NCBI RefSeq assembly: GCF_022819365.1
Contig: NZ_CP089289.1
Location: forward strand, 186,001-250,000
Length of the DNA stretch: 64,000 nt
Reading direction: 5' to 3'
DNA from: Candidatus Nanosynbacter sp. HMT-352
GTDB lineage: Bacteria > Patescibacteriota > Saccharimonadia > Saccharimonadales > Saccharimonadaceae
Numbering within the stretch: the first letter of the stretch is position 1; each line of letters begins with the position of its first letter. This document shows, piece by piece, positions 46,947 through 55,245 of the stretch. The position numbers were made by a program, and so were the translations under genes. The notes under the pieces were generated by a model. It saw only the letters and a list, made by a program, of their open reading frames with translations. It ran no database searches and was not told where the DNA came from.

Positions 46947-48284
46947 ATGACTGAGTCGTCAGTCGACAACATCATCGTGCGCCCCGCAAGGGCGGACGAT
47001 TTCGATTTCGTCGCGGATCTTATGATACGGGCTCTCACACCGTTTTATGACGGTGACCACTATGCACACGCACGGCGTATCTTTGATGCGCACATGGCAG
47101 GCGGTGTTGACTACGTCGGCCAGTTCTCGGCCGGACAGCACATGTTCATCGCCGAGAGTGATGGACAACCCGCGGGTGTCATTCATGTTGTCAACAAGAA
47201 ACAGGGGACTGTCAAGATCAGCCCTCTCATTGTTGACACGGCGTACCGAGGAAAGATGGGCGTCGGAAGCATGCTGCTTGAGTATGCCGAAGATTTCGCC
47301 CGAAGCCATGGTGCTCGGCAGATCTACTGCACTGTGGCAGAACCGAACAAAAAGGCGCTGGAATTCTTCATCCGGAAGGGCTTCCGCGTCACTGGCACAG
47401 CGAAGGACCACTACAAGATTGGCGTCGATGAGCACATGCTGTACAAACAGCTCGTTGACGAGGCGGGGTTCGACTCGCCGAACATCTCTGTGGTTCCGTT
47501 TAACGAGAGCCAGCACGCTGACGGTGCGCGAGCTCTCATCCTGTCGCAGACGAGTGACGACTTCGAAGGAGTGGACGACAGTTGGGTTGACGCCCTCTTC
47601 GCTGGCTACCGTCGTATGGAATCTGGCGACGTGAACGTCAAGTTCAAGATCATCTTTGTCGCTGAGTGCAACGGTCAGGTTGTCGGTGTCGCTGGTGCGA
47701 CCCCGAAGAAGGGTCAGCCTATCAAGCTGATGCCTTTGGTGGCCTCATCGGAGGCTGCGTTCGAGGCGCTTGTCACTGATTTGCAGGGACTGCTGGAGGA
47801 CTATGGTCGCAAGCTGTACGTCCACCTGGTCCCTGAGCCGTGGCAGGTCGTCTGTCTCCAGCGTCACGGCTGGAGTCTGGAGGGCGTGTTCCCGGGAGGG
47901 TATGCGCCTACCAGCGTCGTTCAGCAGTGGGGAATCAGTCTCAACAAGGAAGGAGTGCCTATGCGTAAGATGCGCATCAAGCGTCCATACTACGACGCAA
48001 TCATGTCCGGCAAGAAGACTCTCGAGGTGAGGGTCGGATATAACAGTATCAAGCGGCTGAAGGCTGGCGAGCTGCTACAGCTCGAGACCGGTCACACATC
48101 GGGCGTGGTACGGATCAAGTCGATCCGTATTTACCGTAGCTTCGCCGACATGCTGGCGGCTGAGCCGTGGCAGCAGATCGTGCCGCAGGCAGAGAGCGAG
48201 AGGGAGGCTCTGCGCCTCCTTCGTAAGATCTACCCTGACCACAAGGAGAACCTTGGTGTTCACGTCATCGAGGTTCAAAAGTAG
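46947..48284 (+). CDS. GC-rich GNAT-GNAT-ASCH fusion protein
   Basis: 445 aa. Domain 1 (residues about 5-160) is a GNAT acetyltransferase with the acetyl-CoA loop RGKMGVGSMLL; domain 2 (about 165-335) looks like a degenerate second GNAT; the C-terminus (about 338-445) is an ASCH domain (IKRPYYDAIMSGKKTLEVRVG). AGGAAGG lies 8 nt before ATG 46947. Strong GC and C/G-ending codon bias contrasts with adjacent genes and indicates horizontal origin. Combining acetyltransfer with a nucleoside-binding fold suggests a nucleoside, tRNA or antibiotic acetylation role, which is inference. Confidence 0.75.
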   Translation: MTESSVDNIIVRPARADDFDFVADLMIRALTPFYDGDHYAHARRIFDAHMAGGVDYVGQFSAGQHMFIAESDGQPAGVIHVVNKKQGTVKISPLIVDTAYRGKMGVGSMLLEYAEDFARSHGARQIYCTVAEPNKKALEFFIRKGFRVTGTAKDHYKIGVDEHMLYKQLVDEAGFDSPNISVVPFNESQHADGARALILSQTSDDFEGVDDSWVDALFAGYRRMESGDVNVKFKIIFVAECNGQVVGVAGATPKKGQPIKLMPLVASSEAAFEALVTDLQGLLEDYGRKLYVHLVPEPWQVVCLQRHGWSLEGVFPGGYAPTSVVQQWGISLNKEGVPMRKMRIKRPYYDAIMSGKKTLEVRVGYNSIKRLKAGELLQLETGHTSGVVRIKSIRIYRSFADMLAAEPWQQIVPQAESEREALRLLRKIYPDHKENLGVHVIEVQK

Positions 48285-48360
48285 GACGACGAGAGAGGTG
48301 TGCATCCTCTAGGTTGGAGAAATCCATCTGAACAAATGCGAGTGACTTGGGCTAGTGTAA

Positions 48361-48489
48361 CTGGTATCTGACTTAAGATACCGAACAGACTATACTGTCT
48401 TTAATGAAAACACTAAAGATGAATTATTTGAAGAAATCGGTCGAGTTTGGGTTGATATTGTTGAGAATAATACACAGGATATCGCGTAA
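48361..48489 (+). pseudogene. Start-less gene fragment
   Basis: The 346-nt gap between the fusion gene and the NUDIX gene contains a 42-codon open stretch ending ELFEEIGRVWVDIVENNTQDIA, protein-like in composition, but with a stop just before and no ATG, GTG or TTG start in frame. Probably the tail of a lost gene. The rest of the gap holds TATGCTAAAAT (about 48557-48567), probably the promoter of the NUDIX gene, and a leader hairpin AACATCC/GGATGTT (48579-48616). Confidence 0.3.
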
Positions 48490-48629
48490 TAAATCAAATA
48501 ACACAATCGTCCTAGTGTTATCGGCATATCACATGCCTAGACCCGCATCTATTGTGTATGCTAAAATAAAACTACAAACAACATCCGCGCGCCGTTTCGC
48601 AGCAAGAGGATGTTTATAATCTGAAAGAG

Positions 48630-49130
48630 GTGACTTTTATTAAATCCATCATCTGCAAAGACGTCTTCGGTAATCAATACACCGTTCCTGTTGATGAACT
48701 AAATATTCGCGTCGGCGTGTATGCAGTTATTATTGAGGATAATAAGATTCTTTTAACTAGGCAATGGGATGGTTATAGTCTAATTGGCGGCGGCGTCGAG
48801 AAGGGCGAAACGATTGAGGAATCAATTGTCCGTGAAGTTAAGGAGGAAACTGGACTGACTATCACACCAGATAGAATCATTCACCAAGCAACTACTTTCT
48901 TCAAGCGTAACGCTGAGTCGCAAGCTAACCAGTCAATTCAACTGTACTTCACCCACAGCCAGCTGCACGGGCAAATCAATAATGACAACATAACCGACAG
49001 TGAGAAGACTTATACTAACGGCACGCCAGAATGGGTCGATCTGGGTGAGATTGATAACATAAATTTCCGTCACAGCGTGGATCTAAAAACAATTATACAG
49101 GCGTATATTTCGCAATCTCGCACCCGCTAA
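48630..49130 (+). CDS. NUDIX hydrolase, unusual start
   Basis: 163-166 aa. NUDIX box GGGVEKGETIEESIVREVKEETGL is complete; YTVPVDELNIRVGVYAVI precedes it. The first standard start is GTG 48630, but this lies inside an ideal SD (AGAGGTGA, 48626-48633), 5 nt downstream of which is ATT 48639 followed by AAATCC. Initiation at ATT, as in infC, fits the spacing better. Substrate unknown. Confidence 0.75.
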   Translation: MTFIKSIICKDVFGNQYTVPVDELNIRVGVYAVIIEDNKILLTRQWDGYSLIGGGVEKGETIEESIVREVKEETGLTITPDRIIHQATTFFKRNAESQANQSIQLYFTHSQLHGQINNDNITDSEKTYTNGTPEWVDLGEIDNINFRHSVDLKTIIQAYISQSRTR

Positions 49131-49147
49131 TAGACGAATAATAATGA

Positions 49148-49338
49148 AACTATCCAAACCCGTCATCCTCACTGGCGGATAATTATATTCAAGGAGTCTA
49201 CTATGGCGAGGGTAATTATGCTATAGCCCAGATATATCCAGAAATTAGAGGAGATCAAGAGGATGTCATAAGGCTTGTTATAGGGGTAGTAAGAATGTTG
49301 GGAAGGACAGATCAAGTCTCGGATAAATGCTTTAAATA
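49148..49338 (+). pseudogene. Start-less ORF remnant
   Basis: A 62-codon open stretch (…ADNYIQGVYYGEG, IAQIYPEIRGDQEDVIRLV, …) begins after tandem stops and has no usable start codon; it ends overlapping the 3' end of the convergent NUDIX gene. Composition looks coding. Probably the C-terminal remnant of a lost gene; family not recognised. Confidence 0.3.
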
Positions 49339-49731
49339 ATCAATAACATCTATATAATAAGGATCTGCGTTCTCTGGAATATTAGCATCTAATAATTCCG
49401 ATAACGTCATCCAACGGTATTTTTTATGTTCCCAGCTCAATTTAACAGAAATGTCAGACTCAGTCTTATCTATGACTATCTCAAAAAGTACATGTTTTGT
49501 GTTTTTGTACTGCTTAACAAATAGCTTTTTTAAGTCATTTGGATATATACATATGCCAGTTTCTTCCTGTACTTCTCGTGCAGTCGCCGTCTTAGAAGTC
49601 TCTTTCGATTCTACTTCTCCTCCAGGAAGGTCAAGATGCTCAGGGAAATTAGGGTGAGTATCTCCCCTATAAAGCAGTAGATATTTACCATTTTTATTCT
49701 TAATAAGCGCTTTTGATACTGCTTTAATCAC
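49312..49731 (-). CDS. NUDIX hydrolase
   Basis: 139 aa, GTG start. NUDIX box GGEVESKETSKTATAREVQEETGI; LLLYRGDTHPNFPEHLDLPGG upstream resembles MutT-like enzymes. Minus-strand TACAAT (49738-49743) is 6 nt before the GTG, leaderless pattern. Fourth NUDIX gene of the window. Confidence 0.8.
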   Translation of the reverse strand: MIKAVSKALIKNKNGKYLLLYRGDTHPNFPEHLDLPGGEVESKETSKTATAREVQEETGICIYPNDLKKLFVKQYKNTKHVLFEIVIDKTESDISVKLSWEHKKYRWMTLSELLDANIPENADPYYIDVIDYLKHLSET

Positions 49732-49777
49732 ATTTCAATTGTAATGGAGAGGTAATATTTGGTCAATGTGACATACT

Positions 49778-49953
49778 GTGAATAATGAAAAGCGCCAAAA
49801 AATTCAACTTGGAGACGAAGTCACTTTTACGAATCGAGAAAACACCAGTCAGACAGTCGCTGTAAAAGTGGTTGGTTTATTGCGTTACTAAACCCTTCAT
49901 GACCTTTTCATTCATAATAATCCTGCAAAATTTGGCAGCGTTAATATTTCCTT
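49778..49953 (+). pseudogene. Decayed copy of the ASCH gene
   Basis: Translating from 49778 gives EKRQKIQLGDEVTFTNREN, then VVGLLRY, an in-frame TAA, then TLHDLFIHNNPAKFG. These match the intact ASCH protein at 46538 (AKRQKIQIGDRIIFTNRDN, VVGLLRYATFRDLFSHNNPAKFG) almost position by position. The N-terminus and the C-terminal third are missing. A duplicated or imported ASCH gene in decay. Confidence 0.75.
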
Positions 49954-49989
49954 TTCAGAATCTTTTCTCTGCTAGAAAATCAGCTAGAG

Positions 49990-50889
49990 CTAATAATCCA
50001 GGATTATCGTCGCCTTTATTTGTTTTAGGATTGCGTTCATATTTGCGACGTTTATAGTTTTCGCTAGGTCATTTCTGGATAGTGGCGTAGCGGTTTGTTG
50101 ATAAAAATATATGGGCACTGAAATATAAAATGGGTCAGACGTGAAAGCTTCGGCAAGATTTCTTAGGTCGGTTGCGTGCGAGGATATGTTAAAGCTTTGT
50201 AAATATGTCTGTATAGTTTCACTTGAGCTCAGTCGAGCAAGGTCTGTATTTTTTACGGTGTAGGTTTGGCTGGTGTAATTGCCGTCATAGTACGCTATAA
50301 ACTGTCCGGGGCTGGATGGGTAGGATGAGATTTTATCTAAACAAATGTCGCGTACCAGGTCCAAAAGTATTGGATATGTGCAGAAAAATGCGGCAGTCAA
50401 TTCATCGCTGGCGTCAGCAATTTCTACAGCAATCTTAACGTCTGTAAAATCCTTCGGACTATGGCTGATTTTAAGAGGAGAAATCTTAGATTTTGGGTGT
50501 GAATTGCTGGGAGCGGTTTTTTGACTATCGATAAAATATTTTTGACAAAGAGCGAGCTGTTCTTGTAGCAGCGTCATGTCTGCTATATCAATGTTGGATT
50601 GCATCTCGGCTTCTATGTGCGAGATGGACTGTTGAATAAGAGACGCCTCAAAAGGCGTAATATCGTTGATGATTTTTTCAAATAATGTATTAGACTCGCT
50701 TGTGAATAGTGCGGACGTAAAAAATACGCTTGATTCGCTAGTCGTGCCATCTAACTCTCCAGTAAAAGCTCGGTTGCCGCCAACTTTTTCCGTTTCCTTT
50801 AAGAATCGCCTAATGATCAGATGCTCAAACAGGTGGCACGTGTCGTGACTAGCTGGTAAATCGTAGGCAGAGTATAGCTTATGAATCAT
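49990..50889 (-). CDS. M16-like (insulinase family) metallopeptidase domain protein
   Basis: 299 aa. N-terminal HDTCHLFEHLIIRRFL contains the inverted zinc motif HxxEH (HLFEH), followed by NRAFTGELDGTT, as the NAxT step of M16 enzymes. A single M16-type domain, shorter than processing peptidases (about 420 aa) and without a signal peptide, so it would act in the cytoplasm, perhaps as a dimer. Minus-strand TATAAT (50896-50901) is 6 nt before the ATG. A relic of a second copy's start lies at 51410-51471. Confidence 0.65.
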   Translation of the reverse strand: MIHKLYSAYDLPASHDTCHLFEHLIIRRFLKETEKVGGNRAFTGELDGTTSESSVFFTSALFTSESNTLFEKIINDITPFEASLIQQSISHIEAEMQSNIDIADMTLLQEQLALCQKYFIDSQKTAPSNSHPKSKISPLKISHSPKDFTDVKIAVEIADASDELTAAFFCTYPILLDLVRDICLDKISSYPSSPGQFIAYYDGNYTSQTYTVKNTDLARLSSSETIQTYLQSFNISSHATDLRNLAEAFTSDPFYISVPIYFYQQTATPLSRNDLAKTINVANMNAILKQIKATIILDY

Positions 50890-50983
50890 AGGTTTATTAT
50901 AACAAGGTAGTAACCCACCCAGGCAGCTTTATGATATCAGGACAGGGTCCTCCCGAATTTAGAAGTGTTCAGCCAACATAAAC

Positions 50984-51367
50984 CTACCAACTCCGCTTTT
51001 GTTTGATTGCTGCCAGATAATAGTGACAACGACCATTTGGGTCTGAGACGAAAAATAATTCTTCTACTTCATCATTTGGACAGATTCTGAGGTGTTGGTC
51101 ATTGGCATATGGCTTGATAAGATATGTGAATTCAAACTCAAAACCGCCAGATATTTTCTTTACTTGTTGGCTCTCGTCTGTTGGGTCGGGATAGTCAATT
51201 GCTACAAGTATGAGCGACTGGCCAGCTGTTGTTTGAAATAGATAATAGACCGCATCTGGATATAGTGTGATGAAAGAAGCAAATTCACGAACATATGTTG
51301 CTTCATTAAGTAAGGGAAAGGCTTGAGTGATAAAATCTGGTGTTGTGATGCCGATGCTATTTTTCAT
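50984..51367 (-). CDS. Protein of unknown function
   Basis: 127 aa soluble protein starting MKNSIGITTPDF, with FEFEFTYLIKPYANDQHLRICPNDEVEELFF in the middle. No family recognised. TACAAT lies 9 nt upstream of the ATG. Island gene between the M16-like gene and pheT. Confidence 0.55.
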   Translation of the reverse strand: MKNSIGITTPDFITQAFPLLNEATYVREFASFITLYPDAVYYLFQTTAGQSLILVAIDYPDPTDESQQVKKISGGFEFEFTYLIKPYANDQHLRICPNDEVEELFFVSDPNGRCHYYLAAIKQKRSW

Positions 51368-51409
51368 GTCTTTATAATTGTACTATTTTGAGTGTGAAAA
51401 ATTGACAGT

Positions 51410-51513
51410 TTTATGACGTGTATCGTGGTCTGCTGGTAAAGAATATGCTGAATGCAAGTTGTGGATCATGAGTTTATTATATCAGTATGGAAGTTAGCCT
51501 AAATCTTATAAGC
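51410..51513. pseudogene. Scar: start of an M16-like gene (minus) back to back with start of pheT (plus)
   Basis: Minus strand from 51471 reads MIHNLHSAYSLPADHDTRH, matching the M16-like protein start (MIHKLYSAYDLPASHDTCH) and keeping TATAAT 6 nt upstream. Plus strand from 51487 reads ATG GAA GTT AGC CTA AAT, matching the first codons of pheT (51997) over about 35 nt with two mismatches, including the upstream ATTATATCAGT. Both genes are cut off after about 20 and 9 codons. Confidence 0.82.
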
Positions 51514-51542
51514 TTGGTGGCGTGTTCGTACGAAGAGAAGCT

Positions 51543-51818
51543 TTATTTATTATAATCAAACAAGCTTCCAGCCCCCGCCACTTTATATAAAGCATCTACC
51601 GCTAAGAGCATATCGTTCTGAAGTGTTGGCTGATTGTCGATATTCTTATCATAAAAATCCCGCAATGGCGCCGGATAGCTTTCGTCGGGCATATCGTACA
51701 GGAATGTATTCTGTAGTAGTTCCTTCTGTTCGGGCGAAATATCATTAAAAAACTCTGGATGAAAATCATAAAACCATTCTAGGCGAGTCTGTAATTCTAG
51801 ATATTTATCATAGTCCAT
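51543..51818 (-). CDS. Small protein of unknown function
   Basis: 91 aa starting MDYDKYLELQTRLEWFYDFHPEFF, acidic and aromatic-rich. The minus-strand TATAAT (51830-51825) is 6 nt before this ATG, which decides the start over 51854. No family recognised. Confidence 0.55.
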   Translation of the reverse strand: MDYDKYLELQTRLEWFYDFHPEFFNDISPEQKELLQNTFLYDMPDESYPAPLRDFYDKNIDNQPTLQNDMLLAVDALYKVAGAGSLFDYNK

Positions 51819-51843
51819 AACTATATTATAATTCAGGGAATGA

Positions 51844-51903
51844 CCCCTCTCCAAGTCTGAAGAGAGGGGAGTCCTTGAGGATTATCTCCTGCCTGCTCAA
51901 GGA
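51844..51903. repeat. Two perfect hairpins upstream of pheT
   Basis: CCCCTCTC pairs with GAGAGGGG (51844-51851 with 51862-51869), and TCCTTGAG pairs with CTCAAGGA (51872-51879 with 51896-51903). Both are perfect 8-bp stems only 2 nt apart. No T run follows and the pheT promoter lies downstream, so this is neither an obvious terminator nor a leader attenuator. Confidence 0.5.
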
Positions 51904-51996
51904 TGGCTGTATTTTACTCTAGAGTAATTTTGCCTTTGTTATTTGTAGTTTTCTAAGGTCGATTACTTGCCGGTAAGATGGTATAATTATATCAGT

Positions 51997-54510
51997 ATGA
52001 AAGTTAGCTTAAATCTTATAAAACAATTGATTAATTTTGAGTTGCCGCCAGTTGATGAGCTGGTGTCGCGTGTCAATCAGCAACTTGGTGGTGTTGAGGA
52101 AGTGATTGACCTGAAAGCCAAATATGGTGGCGCGCGCATTGTGCGGGTTGTTGAGTGTGAAAAGCATCCGAATGCGGATCGTCTGAGCGTGACTAAAATT
52201 GACGATGGCGGCGTAGAAGACGTTCCAAGGGATGACAATGGTTACGTGCAAGTGGTTTGCGGTGCGCCGAATGTTCATGCTGATATGTGGGCAATTTGGT
52301 TGCCGCCAAAAAGTACCGTCCCAGCAAGTTTTGATGACGCCGAGCCGTTCGTGCTGGATGCGCGACCGCTGCGTGGAATCTTAAGCCAGGGTATGCTGGC
52401 GGCGGCTGACGAGCTGGCAATTGGTACAGATCACGAGGGAATTATTGAGATTAATGAGCGTGATATTCCGGCGGGCGTCACGCTTCAGGCTGGCGCGAGT
52501 TTTGCGGAAGTGTTTGGGCTGGATGATTACGTGCTGGAAATTGAGAATAAGATGTTTACGCACAGGCCGGATTGTTTTGGGCAGCTCGGTGTGGCACGCG
52601 AAATTGCTGGCATTTTTCATCAGCAGTTTAATAGTCCTGATTGGTATAATGCTATTCAAGAATTCGCAGATAGCGATGGCTTAGAGCTTGAAGTGTTTAA
52701 TGAAGCCAATGAGCTTGCGCCCGCATTCTCTGTGATTGCTATAAAAAATGTAGATATTCATCCAAGCCCGTTGTGGTTGCAATGTCAATTAGTCGCAATG
52801 GGCGGCAAACCTATCAATAACATCGTTGACGCGACAAACTACGTGATGTTTATGACGGCGCAGCCGACTCACGCTTATGATTACGACAAGTTGCGTGGAC
52901 ATAAACTTGGCGTGCGAATGGCGCGCAGTGGCGAGAAGGTTGGTTTGCTTAACGGCAAGGAATATGAATTGACGTCTGGCGATATTGTTATCGCTGATGG
53001 CGAAGGTGTGATTGGGCTAGCGGGAATTATGGGCGGAGTTGATACTGAGGTTTCGGCTGAAACGAAGAATATTGTCCTTGAATGTGCCAATTTTGATATG
53101 TACGCACTACGTCGCACGGCTATGCGTCACGGAATTTTCACCGATGCTCTGACCAGGTTTAATAAGGGGCAATCGCCAGCACAAATTGACCCTGTCTTAA
53201 AATGGTTAATTGGTATGGTTGGTGGTGAGCAAGCTAGTCCTATGCTATTTAAGAATCATTCTTCATTGCGACAAGTGTTGGTCGATGGTAAGCACTGGCA
53301 CGGTGGATTGTTGATTCCTAAAAGGTTTGTCGAAGAACGTCTGGGTGTTGACTTTGCCGAGAATGAGATTGAGACACTACTAAAGAATGTTGAATTTATC
53401 GTTGACGATGGTAATAAATATGGCGAAGCTGGCGTGATGGTTTACAGTCCATTTTGGCGAACAGATATTGAGCTTCCTGAGGATGTCGTTGAGGAGGTTG
53501 GGCGATTATATGGCTTTGATAAATTACCGCGTCATTTGCCAGAGCGAAGCATTAAGCCTGCGCCGAAGAATGAGCGTCGTGAATTGAAGCAGAGAATTCG
53601 TCAAAGTTTGTCGCGAGCTGGAGCGAACGAAGTTTTGACGTATAGTTTCGTTCATGAGCGCGTTTTGAAAAATTCCGAGCAAGATCCGAGCCGTGCGTAT
53701 CGCTTGAGTAATGCGCTTAGTCCAGACTTGCAATATTACCGAATTAGCATTTTGCCGAGTTTGCTGGATAAAGTTCACGCCAATATAAAATCTGGACATG
53801 ACGAATTTGTGCTGTTTGAAATTGGCAAAATTCACGATAAGAAATTAGGGTTTAACGATGAAAATTTGCCGATTGAAAAGACTTTCATTGACGGAGTTTA
53901 TGCGAATAAAAAACCTCAAGTTGGCGCGCCGTTTTACAAGGTGAGAAAAATTACTGAAAGGCTGATGAAAGATTTGAGTGTTGAGGTTGGTTTTGTGAAG
54001 ATTGCGGAATCTGACAGCGACGTTCCAGCGCCATTTGATGCGAAACGCAGCGCTTGGATTGTGGCGAAGAACGGCGACAATTTGGGGATTGTTGGCGAGC
54101 TGGTTCCGTCTGCTCGACGTAATTTCAAATTGCCAGATTATACGGCAGCGTTTTCTATTGACATTAAAAAATTGCAGGAAAATCTGAGTAAAAATCAGGG
54201 CTACAATTACCAACCATTAAGTCGTTTTCCATCGACTGCCAGAGATATTTCATTGAAAATGGATTCAGATGTTGATTACGCGAAGGTTTATGCTTGCGCC
54301 GAAGAAGTTGCGAAAAAACACGGTGAGCTACAAATTGACATAACGCCAATTGCGATATATCAGCCAAAAAATGACGATTCGACAAAAACTGTAACTTTGA
54401 ATGTAAAGTTTACGAGCGCTGAGCGGACGCTGGAAGATAGAGATATTGCGCCGATTATTGAGGAGATTGCCGCGATGGCTGCGGAAGAATTCGACGCCGC
54501 TCAGGTTTAA
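51997..54510 (+). CDS. pheT: Phenylalanyl-tRNA synthetase beta subunit
   Basis: 837 aa. N-terminal tRNA-binding (EMAP-like) domain (about 40-160, CEKHPNADRLSVTKI and VVCGAPNV), B3/B4 editing region (NNIVDATNYVM), B5 DNA-binding-like domain, and C-terminal ferredoxin-like anticodon-binding domain (about 745-837, LSRFPSTARDISLKM). TATAAT 51982-51987 with 9 nt to ATG 51997; the longer frame from 51967 overlaps this promoter. Separated from pheS by a 10-kb island. Confidence 0.97.
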   Translation: MKVSLNLIKQLINFELPPVDELVSRVNQQLGGVEEVIDLKAKYGGARIVRVVECEKHPNADRLSVTKIDDGGVEDVPRDDNGYVQVVCGAPNVHADMWAIWLPPKSTVPASFDDAEPFVLDARPLRGILSQGMLAAADELAIGTDHEGIIEINERDIPAGVTLQAGASFAEVFGLDDYVLEIENKMFTHRPDCFGQLGVAREIAGIFHQQFNSPDWYNAIQEFADSDGLELEVFNEANELAPAFSVIAIKNVDIHPSPLWLQCQLVAMGGKPINNIVDATNYVMFMTAQPTHAYDYDKLRGHKLGVRMARSGEKVGLLNGKEYELTSGDIVIADGEGVIGLAGIMGGVDTEVSAETKNIVLECANFDMYALRRTAMRHGIFTDALTRFNKGQSPAQIDPVLKWLIGMVGGEQASPMLFKNHSSLRQVLVDGKHWHGGLLIPKRFVEERLGVDFAENEIETLLKNVEFIVDDGNKYGEAGVMVYSPFWRTDIELPEDVVEEVGRLYGFDKLPRHLPERSIKPAPKNERRELKQRIRQSLSRAGANEVLTYSFVHERVLKNSEQDPSRAYRLSNALSPDLQYYRISILPSLLDKVHANIKSGHDEFVLFEIGKIHDKKLGFNDENLPIEKTFIDGVYANKKPQVGAPFYKVRKITERLMKDLSVEVGFVKIAESDSDVPAPFDAKRSAWIVAKNGDNLGIVGELVPSARRNFKLPDYTAAFSIDIKKLQENLSKNQGYNYQPLSRFPSTARDISLKMDSDVDYAKVYACAEEVAKKHGELQIDITPIAIYQPKNDDSTKTVTLNVKFTSAERTLEDRDIAPIIEEIAAMAAEEFDAAQV

Positions 54511-54567
54511 TGTGATTGTTGCGCTTGATAAAAATTGCTATAATTGGAAGGTAAATAAAGGAGGAAT

Positions 54568-55245
54568 ATGGCAACTACAAAAGGCCAGAGAATAGGTATT
54601 TGGGTTATTGCCGGCATGATGTTTTTGGGGACCGTTGGCGGATTTGTCGCTATGATGGTGGCGCCTGGAAATGAAGCCAAAGACCAAGCCGCGTTTAAGA
54701 AGGCTCAGGATGAATACACCAAGGCTACTGACGAACGGAAAAAGAAAGTAGAGGCTCAGGCTAATGAATTGAGTCAAAAATACTATGGCAAGTTTTCTGA
54801 GTTTAGCTCGCGAGTTGGCGCGTTTGAAGCCGGTGATGTGAAAGAGCTTATTAAGGAAGATTTGGTTGAGGGCGAAGGCGCTGAAGTTAAGGACGATACT
54901 AAATTGGCTGTTTATTACATTGGCTGGAACGCTAAGGGTGAGATTTTCGATCAATCAATCGCTGACGGCAAACTGAAAGCTCCGCTCAATATGGACGGCC
55001 CGGCAAATACTGCGGTTATTCAGGGCTGGAAAGAGGGTTTGATTGGTATGAAAATTGGCGGCGTGCGTGAACTAACAATTCCAGCCAATAAGGCCTATGG
55101 CGACAAGGCTCAGGGTGATAAAATTCCTGCAAATTCTCCACTTAAGTTCGTAGTGATGGCTATTGAAAAGCCAGCCGATATTCCAGAGCCGGAAATGCCA
55201 GAAGTGATGAAGCAATATTATCGATCGCGAGGTTTTAATGTCTAA
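54568..55245 (+). CDS. Membrane-anchored FKBP-type peptidyl-prolyl isomerase
   Basis: 225 aa. N-terminal anchor helix (about 8-30), coiled-coil linker (about 38-75), FKBP domain (about 105-212): VYYIGWNAKGEIFDQSI, VIQGWKEGLIGMKIGGVRELTIPANKAYGD. Likely an extracytoplasmic folding helper. AAAGGAGG precedes the ATG. Its last codons overlap trxB. Confidence 0.9.
   Translation: MATTKGQRIGIWVIAGMMFLGTVGGFVAMMVAPGNEAKDQAAFKKAQDEYTKATDERKKKVEAQANELSQKYYGKFSEFSSRVGAFEAGDVKELIKEDLVEGEGAEVKDDTKLAVYYIGWNAKGEIFDQSIADGKLKAPLNMDGPANTAVIQGWKEGLIGMKIGGVRELTIPANKAYGDKAQGDKIPANSPLKFVVMAIEKPADIPEPEMPEVMKQYYRSRGFNV

Noticed and set aside
48404..48619. 71-aa frame on the plus strand before the NUDIX gene
   Set aside because: Overlaps the NUDIX promoter and leader hairpin, and another frame there looks more protein-like; no SD.
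51838..51996. T-box or phenylalanine attenuator for pheT
   Set aside because: No T-box consensus and the pheT -10 box lies downstream of the hairpins, next to the start codon.
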